Source of the DNA: Candidatus Mediterraneibacter stercoripullorum
Lineage (GTDB): Bacteria; Bacillota; Clostridia; Lachnospirales; Lachnospiraceae
Direction of reading: 5' to 3'
Assembly (NCBI GenBank): GCA_019115765.1
Contig: DXCZ01000076.1
Location: 1 to 49,813, forward strand
Length of the DNA: 49,813 bases
Made by a program: the position numbers and the translations under genes. The notes under the pieces were generated by a model. The model saw only the letters and a program-made list of their open reading frames with translations. It was not told the DNA's origin and ran no database searches. Shown in pieces: positions 41,902 to 49,813 of the stretch (positions are counted from its first letter, which is position 1; each line of letters opens with the position of its first letter).

Positions 41902-44313
41902 TTACATGGTCAGTATGATCTCGTTGTTGTCCTTCAGGAGCTCTTCCGGAATGTAATTATCAGGAAGCTCTTCTCCGTTCAGCACGGTGCGGATACATCC
42001 GGATTCATGCTGATCCGGGTTCTCGACGCGGATATGAAGGTGTTTTCCCCGGAAGTCCTTATCAATCTCAAAGGACTCCCAGGATCTCGGGACCGCAGGA
42101 GCGAGCCGTATGCCGCCAAGATCCGGACGGAGTCCCAGGATACCCTCTACGCATCCGACCATAACAGTGGAGGCGGTGCCGGTCAGCCAGTGAACGTGGG
42201 AACGGCCGAAGTGGCTGCTCGCCGGGCCCTCTGTGAACTGGCCATAGCAGTATGGCTCCAGGCAGCGCACGTCCGCGTTGTCATTCTGAGCAGCGGGAGC
42301 GTTTTCCGTGAAATATGCAAATGCCCGTTCGCCGTGTCCGCAGAGGGCCTCGGCCAGGATCAGCCATCCCTGGGACTGGGAGAATATTCCGGAGTTTTCT
42401 TTGGTTCCCTGATTATAGATGACTGCCAGTGCGCCGTCGAAAGCATACTCGTGGTAGGGCGGATCCATCAGGACCGCTCCGAAAGCGGTGTTCAGTCTCT
42501 GGTATACATTTTCCATGGCGGCTTCAGCCTGCTCTTTGGTGGCAAGACCGCTGATCACGCCCCAGCTCTGGGGATTGAGCCACATGTTAGCTTCCGGATC
42601 TGCAGCAGCGCCGATCCGCTCGCCTGCTTCTGTATACCCGCGGATAAAGCGGTCGTTGTCCCAGCAGAGGCGCTGGATCTTTTCCCCGATCTCATTCTGC
42701 TTTTCTTCCAGCCAGCTGACATAATCCATATCCTGTCTGTAAACAGCGAACTGCTTCAGGATGGTCATGGCATAATAAAACTGCTGCGCTACAAAGACGG
42801 ATTCTCCGTTGGCACCGAGACGGAGACAGTCATTCCAGTCGGCGTACAGCCCGGCAGGCAGGCCGTGGGGGCCGAGGTGTTCAAAGGAGAACTGGATGGC
42901 ACGTTTCAGGTGCTCATAGACGGTTCCTTCATCCTTGTTGGCAAATGGGATGACCTCGTCCAGGAAAGCGGTATTTCCGGTTTCGGCAATGTATTTATAC
43001 ACTGTGGGGAAGAGCCAGAGCGCATCGTCCGCACGGTATGCGGGATGGCCGGTTTCCTGCACGTATGAAGCATCATCCGGTGTATCTTCGTGTCCCGGAT
43101 CATGAGTGAACTTCACAAGGGGAAGTCCGCCTCCGTTGTCGACCTGAGCAGAAAGCATAAAACGAATCTTCTCGCAGGCCATTTCCGGAGCAAGGTGGAT
43201 GATTCCCTGGATATCCTGTACGGTGTCACGGTATCCGTAGCCGTTGCGGAGTCCACAGTAAATAAAGGATGCGGCCCGGGACCAGACAAAAGTGATGAAA
43301 CAGTTATATGCATTCCAGGTATTGATCATCGTGTTAAATGCAGGATCCGGTGTGCTGACCTTCAGATGATCCAGTTTTGCATACCAGTTCTTCTTCAGAG
43401 CTGAGACTTCCTCGCGGACCAGAGCCTCCGGATCTGTGCAGCAATCCAGGAGTGCTGCGGCTTCTCCGGCAGGTTTCATGCCAAGAAGGAAGAGAATGGT
43501 CCTTGACTCGCCGGGGGCAAGGCTGACTGCACAGGAAAGGGCTCCGCAGGAGTTTTCGTTGTAGCTTGTCACATTGCCGAGAGCGCCGGTGATGACACCA
43601 TGAGGATTCCCGTAGCCGTGGTATTTTCCGAGGAAAGCATCTTTATCACCACAGTAGGAAGCTACTTCAGCTCCTGCAAGACCGAAGAAACGCTCGGTCA
43701 CATTTTTGTCGTCTACCTTCTCATCTTCCGGGAGAGCGTCCAGATTGCCGTGGATCTGCTGGATGATCATATTCTTTTCGAACAGGGTGCGCGTGATAAA
43801 AAGGGAGTACTGAAGGTTCACCTGATCCTGCTCGTAGTTGTTGTGGTTTGTAAATTCCGCGTATCCGGTCAGAGTCAGATCTCGTGGGCGGTCTGACTGA
43901 TTTGTCACAGTGAGGGCCCATACCTCGTGAGTGCTGTCCAGAGGAACGTAATAGACTGCCTCGGAATGTATATCGGAATAGTCCGCCAGCATCCGGGTGT
44001 ATCCCATTCCGTGACGGCAGCTGCACTGATAGCTATCCAGATCCTTGCCCACGGGCTGCCAGGAAGCGGACCAGTAGTCTCCGGAATCATTGTCTCTGAT
44101 ATATATGTAACGCCCCGGCTGATCAAACTGGTTGAAGATGTAGCGCAGGATACGGCCATTGGCGCCGGATCTGGCGAAACTGTATCCTCCGGCATTGTTT
44201 GAAATGATCGCGCCGTACTCGGGCGAGCCGAGATAGTTGACCCAGGGTGAGGGAGTGTCCGGCCTTTCGATCACGTATTCACGTTCTTTGTCGTCAAAAT
44301 ATCCATATCTCAT
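41902..44313 (-). CDS. GH94 family disaccharide phosphorylase
   Basis: An 803-residue cytosolic inverting phosphorylase that splits a beta-linked disaccharide with phosphate into glucose-1-P-type sugar and free sugar. N-terminal MRYGYFDDKEREYVI and NYLGSPEYGAIISNNAGGYSF begin the beta-sandwich. The barrel carries YRDTVQDIQGI and the general acid in YADWNDCLRLG (Asp about residue 485). C-terminal HWLTGTASTVMVG is typical. Length (about 800) fits cellobiose and chitobiose phosphorylases. From memory, RYIYIRDNDSGDYWSASWQPV and the ADWNDCLRLGANGES region look nearer to N,N'-diacetylchitobiose phosphorylase than to cellobiose phosphorylase, but I cannot align them, so the substrate is left open. 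It is downstream of a second GH94 gene (27-bp gap). Confidence 0.85.
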   Translation of the reverse strand: MRYGYFDDKEREYVIERPDTPSPWVNYLGSPEYGAIISNNAGGYSFARSGANGRILRYIFNQFDQPGRYIYIRDNDSGDYWSASWQPVGKDLDSYQCSCRHGMGYTRMLADYSDIHSEAVYYVPLDSTHEVWALTVTNQSDRPRDLTLTGYAEFTNHNNYEQDQVNLQYSLFITRTLFEKNMIIQQIHGNLDALPEDEKVDDKNVTERFFGLAGAEVASYCGDKDAFLGKYHGYGNPHGVITGALGNVTSYNENSCGALSCAVSLAPGESRTILFLLGMKPAGEAAALLDCCTDPEALVREEVSALKKNWYAKLDHLKVSTPDPAFNTMINTWNAYNCFITFVWSRAASFIYCGLRNGYGYRDTVQDIQGIIHLAPEMACEKIRFMLSAQVDNGGGLPLVKFTHDPGHEDTPDDASYVQETGHPAYRADDALWLFPTVYKYIAETGNTAFLDEVIPFANKDEGTVYEHLKRAIQFSFEHLGPHGLPAGLYADWNDCLRLGANGESVFVAQQFYYAMTILKQFAVYRQDMDYVSWLEEKQNEIGEKIQRLCWDNDRFIRGYTEAGERIGAAADPEANMWLNPQSWGVISGLATKEQAEAAMENVYQRLNTAFGAVLMDPPYHEYAFDGALAVIYNQGTKENSGIFSQSQGWLILAEALCGHGERAFAYFTENAPAAQNDNADVRCLEPYCYGQFTEGPASSHFGRSHVHWLTGTASTVMVGCVEGILGLRPDLGGIRLAPAVPRSWESFEIDKDFRGKHLHIRVENPDQHESGCIRTVLNGEELPDNYIPEELLKDNNEIILTM

Positions 44314-44340
44314 AATCTTATACCTTTCCTTCCGATTGAA

Positions 44341-47040
44341 TTAAATCAGTTTAATAATAATGTGATGGACTCCGTCTGAAAGTTCGTCCAGCATTCTGCG
44401 CGGCATGATTGCCCGGCCATCATCGGCAAGGGGGAGCTCAACGCCGCCGCATATTGCAGAGCCTGTGGCGTAGTCCCCGTATTCTTTTCGGCCGGTGTTT
44501 TCATAAGTAATCTCAAGATCCCTGCCGGCAAAGGATACGCAGACCGATGCTCTGCCCTGCTCATCAAACTGTTCTGCGCACAGTTTCGGGTCAAAGATCA
44601 GATCTCCTGCTTCACCGCGGACACCGAAGACCTGTGTGACCATGGTCAGCATGTACCAGCTGGCAGCGCCTGTGAGGTAGTGATACATACCTCTGCCATC
44701 CGCACGGAAATATTCCGGGATACCGGGATAAATGCGGCTGGTGTCAAAATCCAGCGCTGTCTCCGCCAGTGTTTTCAGAGCCTTCCACCCCTCTCTGGCA
44801 AAGCCGCGGCGGTACAGGGCATTGGCAAACATGACGGTCATATGAGAGAATACGGCGCCGTTTTCCTTTTCGCCGTACGCGAAGCCGAACATTCTGCCCA
44901 TGTCGAACTTCAGCTCGTGAAAATCTGTGTTCAGGCGGTATCCGCCGATCTCTTTGCGGTAGAGATAGTGGTCGGCGCTCCGTACAATGCTGCTGATCTG
45001 AGACTCTGTTGCTACATTTCCCATAATGGCAAATACCTGTCCGGTCAGCATCATGCGAACTCCGTCAGGGAAGAAGCCTTCCACGGCATGTCCGTGATCA
45101 TCGTAATAGCTGTTGAACCAGCCTTCCCCGTTCTCTCCGCTGATCCACTCCTGCTCCTTCAGGCAGTCGGACAGCCAGTCTGCCTTGCGCTCCAGATTGC
45201 GGGCAAGATCGGACAGCCGTACACGGATGCGGCGGCCGCTGACATACCGGCGGCAGGAGCGTACATATCGGTCGAGAATCTCCTGTTTTGCCTGTATGTT
45301 TCCGAAGACTTCGGGGTCATCATTGAGCAGGATGCCCAGCTCTTCCATTACTTCAGTCTCATGATCCCGGGAGCGGCTTTCCAGAAGGCGGATCATCTCC
45401 GCAAGCTCTCTGAGATTTCCTGCGTAGGCACAGGTGAAGGCCACGCTTTCGCCGTGCTCTTCCGCCATATCCAGAGCGTCATTCCAGTCGGCACCCCGGA
45501 GCCGGCAGATATTGTGATCCCCTACCTCATAGAAAGAGGTCAGCTGCTGGATGAGGAGGTGTTCCAGGATACTTCCGGTATAGACTTCGTTCTGCTCTGT
45601 ACGCTGCAGACTGCCCTGCTCAGGCTCCCAGACCGTGTCGGCGGCTGTACCACGCATGCACTGGCTGTCTTTGAAATATGAGGCCTGTCTGTTCAGGATC
45701 TCTGTATCGCCTGTCTGGTCGATGTAAAGTCTGGTAGTCATCTGTGGCCAGAGGGCATGATCCATCCATACGCGGGCGATGCCGTTGCGGTCAGCGATGA
45801 AATTGCCGTCCCCGGCTCCGATGATTGTGGCATTGGTGCCATCGACGCGGACTCCGCCGAAGTTCTTCTCGATCATCTGACCTACGCCGTCCGGGTCCAT
45901 CAACAGCAGGGAGAGGCAGTCCTGCCAGAGATCCCTCCACCCCCGGCCTCCCCGTCCATAGTCATGATGGGGCAGGAAAGAGCATCCGAAGAGTCTGCGG
46001 AGGAAAGGCTGGAAACATACCCATTTCATGAATCCGTCAAAACTGCTGCTGCCGGTGTGGAAGCCGACATTGACTTTATCACGCCACAGGGAGCGGGTTG
46101 CCTCAAGTGCGGCGGCAGTCTTCTCGGCAGAGTCATATTTACTGAAGACACGCCTGACTGCCGATTCGCTCTCCTCTATTCCGAAGATCAGGACATATTC
46201 TGTCGTCTGACCGGGCATAAGTGTGATCCTGGGGAAGCGGAAAGCACCCATGGCTTCTTTCCCTTCTGCATGGGAAAACGGTGGAACACCTTCTGTGTGT
46301 TCATATACAGCACGGGGGTGAGTGTAGGTTCCCCCTTCACCAAGGAAATCCTCTGCCGTTGGATAGAAGCATTCGGGAGCCTGCCCTGACGCTCCGTATC
46401 CATATACATAGTAGATTCTGTGATTGGGCCGGTGTCCCCGCTCGTCAAAGGACATGGTGGGGCATACCAGTACTCCGTGGGAATCAGTCTTTATTCTGTG
46501 GAGCATGGAAGTTACGTTCCTGTGGTCTCTGATATTATCTGCGCTGCGGCCGTAGACCGGCACTGCAGCATAAGGGGTCATTGTTTCCGGGGAGTCGGAT
46601 GTATTGCATATGGTGATATGCATGATCTCCGCATTTTCATCCGCCGGTATAAAAGAGGTGACTGTGGCCCTGACAGCAGGTGTATGTGATACCCGTTCTA
46701 TGGTATGCCACATAAATCCTGCTGTCAGTCTGCTCTCATCCTGTCCGGAAGTAAACTTCATGTCTTCCTGACGGGCAGATGATCCGACTACAGAGAAGAT
46801 CCCGCCATTTTCAGAGGCAAGCCAGAAGTTCCTGGTGGAGCGGTTATTATGAAGATTCTCCGCACTTACCGGCTCCAGCAGAAAGCTCTCCTGATCCAGT
46901 TTGGAATCACCGCCAAGATTGGGAGTGACAGAGCTTTTCAGCCCGGTTTCTGACGCGAGCGGAAAGTACAGATAACTGATATTTTCCGGACGTTCTGCAG
47001 TAAAACTTCCGTACTCATCAATAAATTGTAGTTGTTTCAA
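44341..47040 (-). CDS. Second GH94 phosphorylase, long type
   Basis: An 899-residue GH94 enzyme only distantly similar to its neighbour. Motifs are GRGGRGWRDLWQDCLSLLL (about residues 380-398), FGGVRVDGTNATIIG, ARVWMDHALWP and the catalytic LRGADWNDALDMAEEHGE (acid Asp about 545). Its length and sequence suit laminaribiose/oligoglucan-type phosphorylases better than cellobiose phosphorylase. I infer a beta-glucan disaccharide or oligosaccharide substrate but cannot choose. Translation most likely starts at TTG 47040, preceded by AAAGGAG at 8 bases. An ATG 31 codons upstream would add an artificial hydrophobic leader and lacks a ribosome site. It is first of a two-gene operon, with a TATAAT (complement of 47074-47079) as possible -10. 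It is divergent from the ABC transporter. Confidence 0.82.
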   Translation of the reverse strand: MKQLQFIDEYGSFTAERPENISYLYFPLASETGLKSSVTPNLGGDSKLDQESFLLEPVSAENLHNNRSTRNFWLASENGGIFSVVGSSARQEDMKFTSGQDESRLTAGFMWHTIERVSHTPAVRATVTSFIPADENAEIMHITICNTSDSPETMTPYAAVPVYGRSADNIRDHRNVTSMLHRIKTDSHGVLVCPTMSFDERGHRPNHRIYYVYGYGASGQAPECFYPTAEDFLGEGGTYTHPRAVYEHTEGVPPFSHAEGKEAMGAFRFPRITLMPGQTTEYVLIFGIEESESAVRRVFSKYDSAEKTAAALEATRSLWRDKVNVGFHTGSSSFDGFMKWVCFQPFLRRLFGCSFLPHHDYGRGGRGWRDLWQDCLSLLLMDPDGVGQMIEKNFGGVRVDGTNATIIGAGDGNFIADRNGIARVWMDHALWPQMTTRLYIDQTGDTEILNRQASYFKDSQCMRGTAADTVWEPEQGSLQRTEQNEVYTGSILEHLLIQQLTSFYEVGDHNICRLRGADWNDALDMAEEHGESVAFTCAYAGNLRELAEMIRLLESRSRDHETEVMEELGILLNDDPEVFGNIQAKQEILDRYVRSCRRYVSGRRIRVRLSDLARNLERKADWLSDCLKEQEWISGENGEGWFNSYYDDHGHAVEGFFPDGVRMMLTGQVFAIMGNVATESQISSIVRSADHYLYRKEIGGYRLNTDFHELKFDMGRMFGFAYGEKENGAVFSHMTVMFANALYRRGFAREGWKALKTLAETALDFDTSRIYPGIPEYFRADGRGMYHYLTGAASWYMLTMVTQVFGVRGEAGDLIFDPKLCAEQFDEQGRASVCVSFAGRDLEITYENTGRKEYGDYATGSAICGGVELPLADDGRAIMPRRMLDELSDGVHHIIIKLI

Positions 47041-47282
47041 TTTTGGTTCTCCTTTCGTTTGGCATTTACAGGCATTATATAAGAATATCAGTAAGGCAAA
47101 AATCAGAAAAACGAGGAAAAATATCAGAATCATGACATAAAATGGATTTCCGGAGAAAACGGGTCATGAATCTGACATTTTTTTGAGATTTATAATATAT
47201 CGCGGAGAACGATTGAGCTATAATTTTCACATCTTGAGCGGGGCGGAAGCACCGTGAATAATAGAAATAGGAGGAATTAACA

Positions 47283-48668
47283 ATGAAAAAGAGAGTAGTT
47301 GCTGTTCTGTTGGCAGCAGTCACAGCTGCCGGATTGCTGGCAGGATGCGGTGGAACCGGCGGATCCGGAGAAGGCGGCGGATCGGAGACGACAGAGGAAG
47401 GAAAGGTCATCAATATTTACAGCTGGAATGATGAGTTCCGTACCAGACTGGAGGCTGTTTATCCGGAAGTTGAGAGTACATCTGATGACGGAACGGTTAC
47501 GACACTGAAGGACGGAACGGAGATCCACTGGATCATCAACCCGAACCAGGACGGCGTGTATCAGCAGAAACTTGACGAGGCTCTTCTCGCTCAGGCTGAT
47601 GCGGCTCCGGACGACAAGGTAGATATCTTCCTTTCTGAGACAGACTATGTGTTCAAGTATACGGATGCAGACGCTGACGTGGCAATGCCGCTTGAAGACC
47701 TGGGAATCGATCCGGAGACAGACCTGGCGGATCAGTATGAGTTCACAAAGACAACGGCATCTGATCAGAACGGCGTCCAGAGAGGATCAACATGGCAGTG
47801 CTGTCCGGGACTCCTTGTATACCGCAGGGATATTGCCAAGGATGTATTCGGAACCGATGATCCGACAGCGGTAGGTGAGAAAGTGAAGGACTGGGATACA
47901 CTGAAGACAACAGCTGAGGAGCTGAAAGCAAAAGGTTATTATACATTTGCTTCTTATGCAGATACATTCCGTCTGTATGGAAACAGCATTGATGAGCCAT
48001 GGGTTGCTACCGGCGATACAGTTATCAAAGTAAACCAGAATATCATGGACTGGATTAACGATTCCAAGGAATGGCTTGACGAAGGTTACTTCGACAAAAC
48101 AGTCAAGGGACAGTGGAACGACGACTGGAACAAGGCTATGAGTTCTTCTTCCAAGGTATTTGCTTTCCTGCTTCCGGCATGGGGAATTGATTTCACTCTG
48201 AATCCGAACTGGGACGGCGGAGACGGAGCATGGGCAGTTACGAACCCGCCGCAGGAATACAACTGGGGTGGTTCCTATATCCATGCATGTACAGGAACAG
48301 ATAATCCGGAGCATGTAAAAGACATTATCCTTTCTCTTACGGCAGACAAGGACAACCTGATGAAGATCTCCAAGGATTATCTTGATTTTACAAACACAGT
48401 AAGCGGTATGCAGGAAGCAGCTCAGAGCGACGAGTTTGCATCTGACTTCCTCGGCGGACAGAATCCCTACGAGTATTTCGCTCCTGTTGCAGAGAATATC
48501 GAGATCGCGCCTCTTTCCTCTTATGATCAGGGATGTGTGGAGCTGATCCAGAATGCATTCAGCGATTATTTCCAGGGCAATGTAGATTATGACAGAGCAA
48601 AAAGCAACTTCGAGACAGCAATAAAAGAACGTTATCCGGACATTACCGAGATTCAGTGGCCGGAGTAA
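47283..48668 (+). CDS. Sugar ABC transporter substrate-binding lipoprotein
   Basis: A 461-residue extracellular binding protein. A lipoprotein signal peptide (MKKRVVAVLLAAVTAAGLLAGC; lipobox LLAGC, Cys about residue 22) is followed by a Gly/Ser-rich spacer and a family-1 solute-binding fold (VINIYSWNDEFRTRLEAVYPEV at the start, YTFASYADTFRLYGNS, and aromatic residues suited to sugar stacking such as WNDDWNKAM and NPNWDGGDGAW). The ribosome site is AGGAGG at 47270-47275. A TATAAT at 47219-47224 could be its -10. It is the first gene of the transporter operon and divergent from the GH94 pair, suggesting import of their substrate. Confidence 0.92.
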   Translation: MKKRVVAVLLAAVTAAGLLAGCGGTGGSGEGGGSETTEEGKVINIYSWNDEFRTRLEAVYPEVESTSDDGTVTTLKDGTEIHWIINPNQDGVYQQKLDEALLAQADAAPDDKVDIFLSETDYVFKYTDADADVAMPLEDLGIDPETDLADQYEFTKTTASDQNGVQRGSTWQCCPGLLVYRRDIAKDVFGTDDPTAVGEKVKDWDTLKTTAEELKAKGYYTFASYADTFRLYGNSIDEPWVATGDTVIKVNQNIMDWINDSKEWLDEGYFDKTVKGQWNDDWNKAMSSSSKVFAFLLPAWGIDFTLNPNWDGGDGAWAVTNPPQEYNWGGSYIHACTGTDNPEHVKDIILSLTADKDNLMKISKDYLDFTNTVSGMQEAAQSDEFASDFLGGQNPYEYFAPVAENIEIAPLSSYDQGCVELIQNAFSDYFQGNVDYDRAKSNFETAIKERYPDITEIQWPE

Positions 48669-48681
48669 GAGAATAAAGCGG

Positions 48682-48716
48682 CTGCCGTGCGGGACGAAAG
48701 AGGTTCTGCACGGCAG
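48682..48716 (+). other. Intercistronic hairpin between binding protein and permease
   Basis: CTGCCGTGC (48682-48690) pairs perfectly with GCACGGCAG (48708-48716) and lacks a T-tract. In binding-protein operons such hairpins protect the upstream mRNA, giving more binding protein than permease. Confidence 0.6.
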
Positions 48717-48742
48717 TTCCCGAAAGAAAGGAATGACGTTTT

Positions 48743-49699
48743 ATGAAGAAAAAACGCAAAAGCATCAGCTATGCGAAATGGGGGTATATCTTTATCCTTC
48801 CGTTTTTTATATGCTTTTTTATCTTTTCACTGATCCCGCTGGTCGATACGATACGGTACAGCTTCTATGAGTATTACCGTTCAGGTATCAAGGAGATCGG
48901 GCCTACATTTATCGGGCTGGAAAACTATATAAGCCTGCTTGATTCGGATATGCTGAAGTATGCGGGAAATACACTGATCCTGTGGGTTATCGGGTTTATC
49001 CCGCAGATCGTGATCGCACTGCTTCTCGCTAACTGGTTTACAGATATCCGACTGAAGATCCATGGTAAACAGTTCTTCAAGGTTGTTATCTATCTTCCGA
49101 ACCTGATCATGGCATCTGCATTTGCAATGTTGTTCTTTGCTATGTTCTCCACCAACGGACCGATCAACTCCATCCTGATGTCTCTGGGGTGGACGAGCGA
49201 GCCGATTGACTTCCTCGGCTCTGTTCTGGGAACACGGTCTCTGGTAGGACTGATGAACTTCCTGATGTGGTTTGGAAATACAACGATCATGCTGATGGCA
49301 GCCATCATGGGAATCAGCCAGGATATATTTGAGGCGTGCGAACTGGACGGCTGTACCAGTGTAAAAAGATTTTTCTATATTACATTACCGCTGATCCGAC
49401 CAATCCTTGCATATACGCTGATCACATCTATCATCGGTGGTCTGCAGATGTTTGACGTGCCTCAGATCCTGACAAACGGACAGGGTAATCCGGACCGTAC
49501 GTCTATGACGCTGATCATGTTCCTGAACAGCCATCTGAAGAGCAGGAACTACGGTATGGCCGGTGCGCTGTCAGTATATCTCTTTATTGTCAGTGCGATC
49601 CTCTGCTTCTTTGTATACAGGATGACCAACGGAACTGATGACAATGGAGCAAAAGCGGCGAAAAGAAGAGCAAAAGCGGAAAAAGGTAGTGTAAAGTAG
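48743..49699 (+). CDS. Sugar ABC transporter permease (MalF/UgpA type)
   Basis: A 318-residue inner-membrane permease with six spans (about residues 12-35, 70-92, 105-128, 155-178, 210-235 and 265-290). The EAA loop that docks the ATPase is seen as EACELDGCTSVKRFFYITLPLIRP (about residues 195-218). The N-terminus, YAKWGYIFILPFFICFFIF, is typical. The ribosome site AAAGGAATG lies upstream. It is the middle member of an operon; a second permease appears to begin 3 bp after its stop. Confidence 0.92.
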   Translation: MKKKRKSISYAKWGYIFILPFFICFFIFSLIPLVDTIRYSFYEYYRSGIKEIGPTFIGLENYISLLDSDMLKYAGNTLILWVIGFIPQIVIALLLANWFTDIRLKIHGKQFFKVVIYLPNLIMASAFAMLFFAMFSTNGPINSILMSLGWTSEPIDFLGSVLGTRSLVGLMNFLMWFGNTTIMLMAAIMGISQDIFEACELDGCTSVKRFFYITLPLIRPILAYTLITSIIGGLQMFDVPQILTNGQGNPDRTSMTLIMFLNSHLKSRNYGMAGALSVYLFIVSAILCFFVYRMTNGTDDNGAKAAKRRAKAEKGSVK

Positions 49700-49702
49700 C
49701 CT

Positions 49703-49813
49703 ATGAAAAACAGGAGTCGAAAAAATCGGCTCCATTGGAACCTTGAAAATTGCAGATATGTTTATTTTTGACATCGTCCGCCACCCTTGACGGCATGACA
49801 AAGCAATGCTCTG
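49703..49813 (+). pseudogene. Broken start of a second ABC permease at the window edge
   Basis: ATG 49703 opens a frame that soon stops. Allowing several one- or two-base indels, mostly at short homopolymers, gives MKKQESKKSAPLEP then WKIADMFIFDIVLATL. This looks like a MalG-type permease N-terminus, and that gene is expected here. Several indels within 110 bp at the end of the sequence look more like errors at a contig end than a true pseudogene. Confidence 0.4.

Noticed and set aside
47041-47133. N-terminal membrane anchor on the long GH94 enzyme
   Set aside because: It exists only if an ATG without ribosome site at 47133 is used. TTG 47040 has AAAGGAG upstream and gives a normal cytosolic GH94 N-terminus.

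Overview
The window looks like chromosome from a gut Lachnospiraceae-type Clostridium (Mediterraneibacter, Blautia, Dorea or Ruminococcus gnavus-like). The evidence is a trimeric NADH/ferredoxin [FeFe] hydrogenase, clostridial thiSFGH genes, an M-box in front of mgtA, two GH94 phosphorylases, a membrane pyrophosphatase, and a TPR/acidic/AAA protein of a kind I associate with this family. GC content is moderate, strong AGGAGG-type ribosome sites are common, and vegetative -35/-10 promoters are easy to read. I saw no tRNA, rRNA, CRISPR array or intact insertion sequence.

Layout. 1-4.3 kb: a palindromic repeat cluster, a small alarmone synthetase, an XRE-type regulator, a hydrolase remnant and a hicAB toxin-antitoxin pair. 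4.4-7.65 kb (minus): the Mg2+ P-type ATPase mgtA behind a long leader holding a promoter, an M-box riboswitch, a terminator, a 43-codon small ORF with its own ribosome site, and a second terminator. 7.7-11.9 kb (plus): a bifurcating hydrogenase operon with a Rex-like operator at its start. 12-13.9 kb (minus): a DUF975/CmpB-type membrane protein. 14-18 kb (plus): thiS-thiF-thiG-thiH-thiE behind a structured, terminator-ended leader and a second palindromic repeat cluster. 18.1-20.2 kb: a pRiA4b ORF-3/SEC-C protein, followed by a hairpin and the apparent 5' stub of a group IIC intron.

20.6-25.3 kb: a trehalose module with phosphotrehalase and PTS permease divergent from treR, with TreR-like operators on both promoters. 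25.4-29.6 kb (minus): GT2, GtrA and YfhO, which match the three-component machinery that decorates teichoic acids. A two-component system lies divergently upstream (29.8-31.9 kb), and 10-bp boxes in the shared control region suggest it drives the operon. 32.0-32.8 kb: a decayed gene with intact promoter, ribosome site and terminator. 32.9-36.2 kb: the 1110-residue TPR/acidic-repeat/AAA protein. 36.4-40.8 kb: glgB and hppA. 41-47 kb: an AraC regulator and two GH94 phosphorylases. 47.3 kb to the end: a sugar ABC transporter (binding lipoprotein, permease, and the broken start of a second permease).

The carbohydrate genes fit together: trehalose-6-P hydrolysis, phosphorolysis of beta-linked disaccharides or oligosaccharides imported by the ABC system, glycogen branching, and H2 evolution plus pyrophosphate energy to dispose of electrons and save ATP. 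The least explained items are the double-gated mgtA leader, the thiS leader RNA and the decayed gene whose internal stops are only TAA or TAG.
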